This document shows, piece by piece, positions 60,998-64,000 of a stretch of 64,000 bases of DNA. Below the pieces are notes generated by a model. That model was not told where the DNA came from, ran no database searches, and saw nothing but the letters and a program-made list of their open reading frames with translations. Every line of letters begins with the position of its first letter. Position 1 is the stretch's first letter. Origin of the DNA: Brachypodius melanocephalos (taxonomy: Eukaryota > Chordata > Aves > Passeriformes > Pycnonotidae). Location of the stretch: NCBI GenBank assembly GCA_013398615.1, contig VZSR01000642.1, positions 583,121 through 647,120 of the forward strand. Reading direction: 5' to 3'. The translations under genes and the position numbers were made by a program.

Positions 60998-61030
60998 TCA
61001 AATAAAGAGATTGCAACTTACAAAGTAAAA
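60998..61030 (+). terminator. COMMD1: COMMD1 poly(A) signal and very short 3' UTR
   Basis: AATAAA lies at 61001-61006, only three bases after the TAA. Cleavage would fall near 61015-61030, giving a 3' UTR of roughly 20-30 bases. A GT-containing stretch (CCAGTGGTACC) follows at about 61032. Confidence 0.75.
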
Positions 61031-61529
61031 TTACCAGTGGTACCTTTTAATAATTCCTATTTCAGCACATAAAATAGGTGGTGCTGATTAAATCCAGATT
61101 ATAACCCCAAGAATGGGCTGAGTCACACACTGTGAAGCTTTCTCATCCCCTCCTGCCAACCTGTTTTCCAAGGCAGCAGCAACACTGTTTCCACAAAGCA
61201 TCATCAGGCCTTGGAATGTAGCACAGCTTTTCTCTTTTTGCCCCTTCAGTCGTTTCTGGAGTCTTCCAGGTGCTGTGGATGCTGGGCTGGATGAACAACA
61301 AAGGTAACTTGGTGAGTTGTGGCAGAGGATAAATGAGCAGAAGAAACAGGCAGATTAGGGAAAACTTATGTTCATGCTTCCAAACCATGGACTTTATAGG
61401 ACAAATCCACCTCTGTGAGCTCTGTGTGCTTGGGGTTAAAGCCCAGGAAAGCAGATGAAGTACAGAGGCACAAACACACCTCTCTGTACCTGTGAGCTCC
61501 AAGGACACAGTAAAAGTTCAGAAGGATGA

Positions 61530-61570
61530 TGATGATTATTATTATTATTTTTTATTATTATTTTATTTTA
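61530..61570. repeat. (GAT/ATT)n microsatellite
   Basis: GATGATGATGATTATTATTA followed by further TTA units and T-rich sequence. Confidence 0.85.
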
Positions 61571-62999
61571 GTGATAGGAAGGCATGCTGTCTTTTATACA
61601 GTTTTTACAAACCTTGAGGGTAACTTCGAATTGGTTAATGGCTTTCTTGTTAATTATTCTATTGGTTACTAAAGGACATTTTACTTGTCTATCAAATCTG
61701 TCTATTCTCAGATTGTTTACATATTTTCTTGACTGATTCTCATGGGACAAATCTCTTGTTATTACAGGTGCATTTATTTTTCACCCTCAGAATAGATTGT
61801 TGTGTTAAAGGCACTTGTCATTCTCAAAACAGCTCCATATGGGAAGTGAAGAAGAAATGCCGGGCCAGCAATGGCTCTGTCCATAGGAGCCCAAGGTTTC
61901 TAAGTGTGTACACTCTCAGCTTGGAATGTGGGTAAAAGAAAATGCCCTTGGCAGCCTGGCAGGCTGAGCCTTATCAGTAAAACCCTTGAGTGAGTGAAGG
62001 AATCTGCCAGAGGCAGCTCAGGATGGCTCCTGGCTGTTGCAGTGCCCGTATCAGTGCTGGAACACCCAAGTGCAGAGCAGCTGCTGCCCCTGCCCTGACA
62101 GAGGCTCCCAGAAGGGTTTCCAGTTCCCTGTGTTTCCCTGCAGGGCTGTGACCTTGCCCAGGATGTCCCACCACACTGAAGTGGCTCGGCAGGAGCTGGA
62201 GGAGCCTGAGCACTTGTACAGAGCAGGATGCAAGGCTCTCCTTCCAAGTTGCTCCATATAAAGGTGACAATCCTGGCTCCTGGGTGGCCCTGTCACTTGA
62301 CTGGAAGGTGTACACACATTTGTTGGAGGCTACATTGCACACATTTGGTTGCAGGCTATGTTGCTTCTTGCCATTTTGTATTTGCTTCATAAGCAACCTC
62401 CTCCTGAGCTAAAATTACACTGAGGGCTTGGACCAATATAGAGATGACAACATCAAATGTTCCCGTGCCATAACTAAAGCACTCCTCATCGCTTCTCCTT
62501 GAGGATTTATTGCTTGTGGAGTTGCCAGATTGTGCTTGGATGTGAAATCTCTTCAGAGCAAGGGAAGGGCACCTTTTCCCATCTGCCTGGTCAGAAGGGA
62601 AAACATCCCTCAAGCCAATTTGTGTCACTGCACAGGGAATTAACATTTCTTTTGCCGTGCCTGTCCCACTGCTGCCTTTTCTCTCACAACCTCCTGCTTC
62701 TGCCCTCTCATCTCATGGAGCCCCCAGCATTTCTGTTTCCCCTTCAGCTGATCCTTGTCAGAGAGGAACTGGGCTGTAACCACAGGCTGTTCCTCGTGCT
62801 GCTCCCTGAGTCACTGCAGCACCCTGTGAAACGAGTGCTTTGTGATTCTCTCAGCTTTCTGTTGCCTTTTTCCACTGAGTTCATTCAAGTGCTTTCTGTG
62901 TTATAGGACATATTTAAAAAAAAAATAAAAATCAAGGTCAGGGAAGGATCATGATCTTAAGTAACTTGCACTGTGTCAAACATACTTATTGTTTTATTT

Positions 63000-63210
63000 G
63001 AACATGGTCAGGGGATAGGAAAATGTGCTATAAATGGAAATTAAAGAGAAACAAACTGGGAACAGATGTCAGGAAGTATTATTTCATGCAAAGAATAATA
63101 AATATGTAGAATGGCTAACAAGGCAAAGAGGCTGAGGCAAGAAGTCTAGGGGACATTTAGGAAATAATTGGATACTTTGTTAGTTAAGGTCTGAAGAGGT
63201 GTGTTTTTAT
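63000..63210 (+). mobile_element. Possible ancient CR1-like 3' remnant
   Basis: Blocks such as GGGAACAGATGTCAGGAAGT, TTTCATGCAAAGAATAATAA, GTAGAATGGCTAACAAGGCA and GGGGACATTTAGGAAATAAT resemble, in order, the 3' region of old CR1-type LINEs. The resemblance is from memory and diverged. Confidence 0.35.
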
Positions 63211-64000
63211 GGGTGGATGCTTCTCCCTCTTCCTAAACTTCTCTCACGTGGATAACCTAACAGTCCTCATCTTCTTCTTGGTGGATCTTTCTAAACTAAC
63301 AACAAAAAAACAAAAGGGAAAAAAAATTTACAAAAAGCCCTGAGTGTGTTGAGGACCACAGTGCTTGGTAATCACTGGGCAGCAGAATTGTTCCTGCTTC
63401 ACCCATTTTGATGTGGCAGGGAAGGGGATGCTGTCCTTGCCCTGCTGTAATCCCCAGCTGATGCTGGGACATGAGGACAGGTTTGCTCCTTGGCAGGGCC
63501 ATGCATTCCTGCTGAGGTGGTTTCTGTGTCCATCTGTCCCTGCAGGTGTTCCCAGCCTGCTGGCTCAGCTTGGAGGGGACAAGGCCTCTGGTGCCAGTCT
63601 GCTTTGCTTCCTTGAGTGAAAGGCAAGGCTTTGGTTGAGATGTCACTTGCTAGCTGTGGTCCTGCTAAATATCTCTCTGGTGCTGGCAAAGGAAAGCTTC
63701 TGTTCAGGAGAGATTTCACAAATCCTCCCCCAAAGCCCAGATGTGAACCAGACTCATCCTGAATGCATGGCCAGGCAACTCCTGCAGTGACCTGGCTGCT
63801 GGGATCCTGCATGGAGCCAGCTGAGCAGACATCCCAGCACAGCCCTGTTGGGCTCATGCACCTCTGGAGACCGCTGTGGTTCCTGCCATGGCCCCAGCTC
63901 CTGTGTCCATGTGCTAAGGCAGGCCAGCAGTGTGGCACCAGGGCCACCTCCTCCTCCTCCCCCTTTCAGGGAAGCAGGCAGGTGTCACTTCACAGCAGGG

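Larger units (their letters stand above)
61031..64000. other. Intergenic DNA downstream of COMMD1
   Basis: No recognisable exon. It contains an (ATT)n stretch at about 61530-61570 and a probable old CR1-like remnant near 63000-63210. B3GNT2 is the gene downstream of COMMD1 in mammals, but I see none of it here. Confidence 0.65.

Noticed and set aside
63399..63947. 182-codon minus-strand open frame, the longest downstream of COMMD1
   Set aside because: It starts at GTG, has no recognisable domain, and its base composition does not suggest coding. A chance frame in GC-rich DNA is more likely.

Overview
The window is nuclear DNA from a bird, most likely a passerine. The evidence is an intact vertebrate gene with long introns, CR1 LINE 3' ends of the avian type, and several families of short solo-LTR-like repeats. 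Species is inferred from repeat style and gene content only. There is no sign of bacterial, organellar or free viral sequence, and no CRISPR array, operon or defence system.

Layout: (1) 1-3040 holds the last four coding exons and 3' end of CRLS1, cardiolipin synthase, on the + strand. (2) 3041-4271 is a 1.2 kb head-to-tail intergenic interval. It contains a 244-bp tandem duplication that ends where the COMMD1 CpG-rich promoter begins. (3) 4272-60997 is the complete COMMD1 gene on the + strand. Its three coding exons (4272-4457, 19339-19620, 60890-60997) join in phase 0 to encode 191 residues. Intron 1 is 14.9 kb and intron 2 is 41.3 kb. (4) 61021-64000 is downstream intergenic DNA with no recognisable gene.

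The two genes have separate jobs. CRLS1 makes cardiolipin in the mitochondrial inner membrane. COMMD1 is a COMM-domain subunit of the Commander complex, involved in endosomal recycling (including copper ATPases) and NF-kB control. They are neighbours, not a pathway.

The COMMD1 introns carry CR1 fragments, three LTR-like families (copies near 4.8, 10.4 and 31.5 kb; 27.5 and 40.2 kb; 36.9 and 57.3 kb) and an unnamed local repeat (53.9, 54.7 and 59.3 kb). They also hold simple repeats and a perfect 33-bp inverted repeat at 47.4 kb. Two 100-N assembly gaps (4975-5074, 34741-34840) both fall inside interspersed repeats.

No wholly new biological system is evident. The most notable signals are the perfect hairpin, the opposite-orientation LTRs flanking COMMD1 exon 2, the tandem duplication at the promoter and the unnamed local repeat family.
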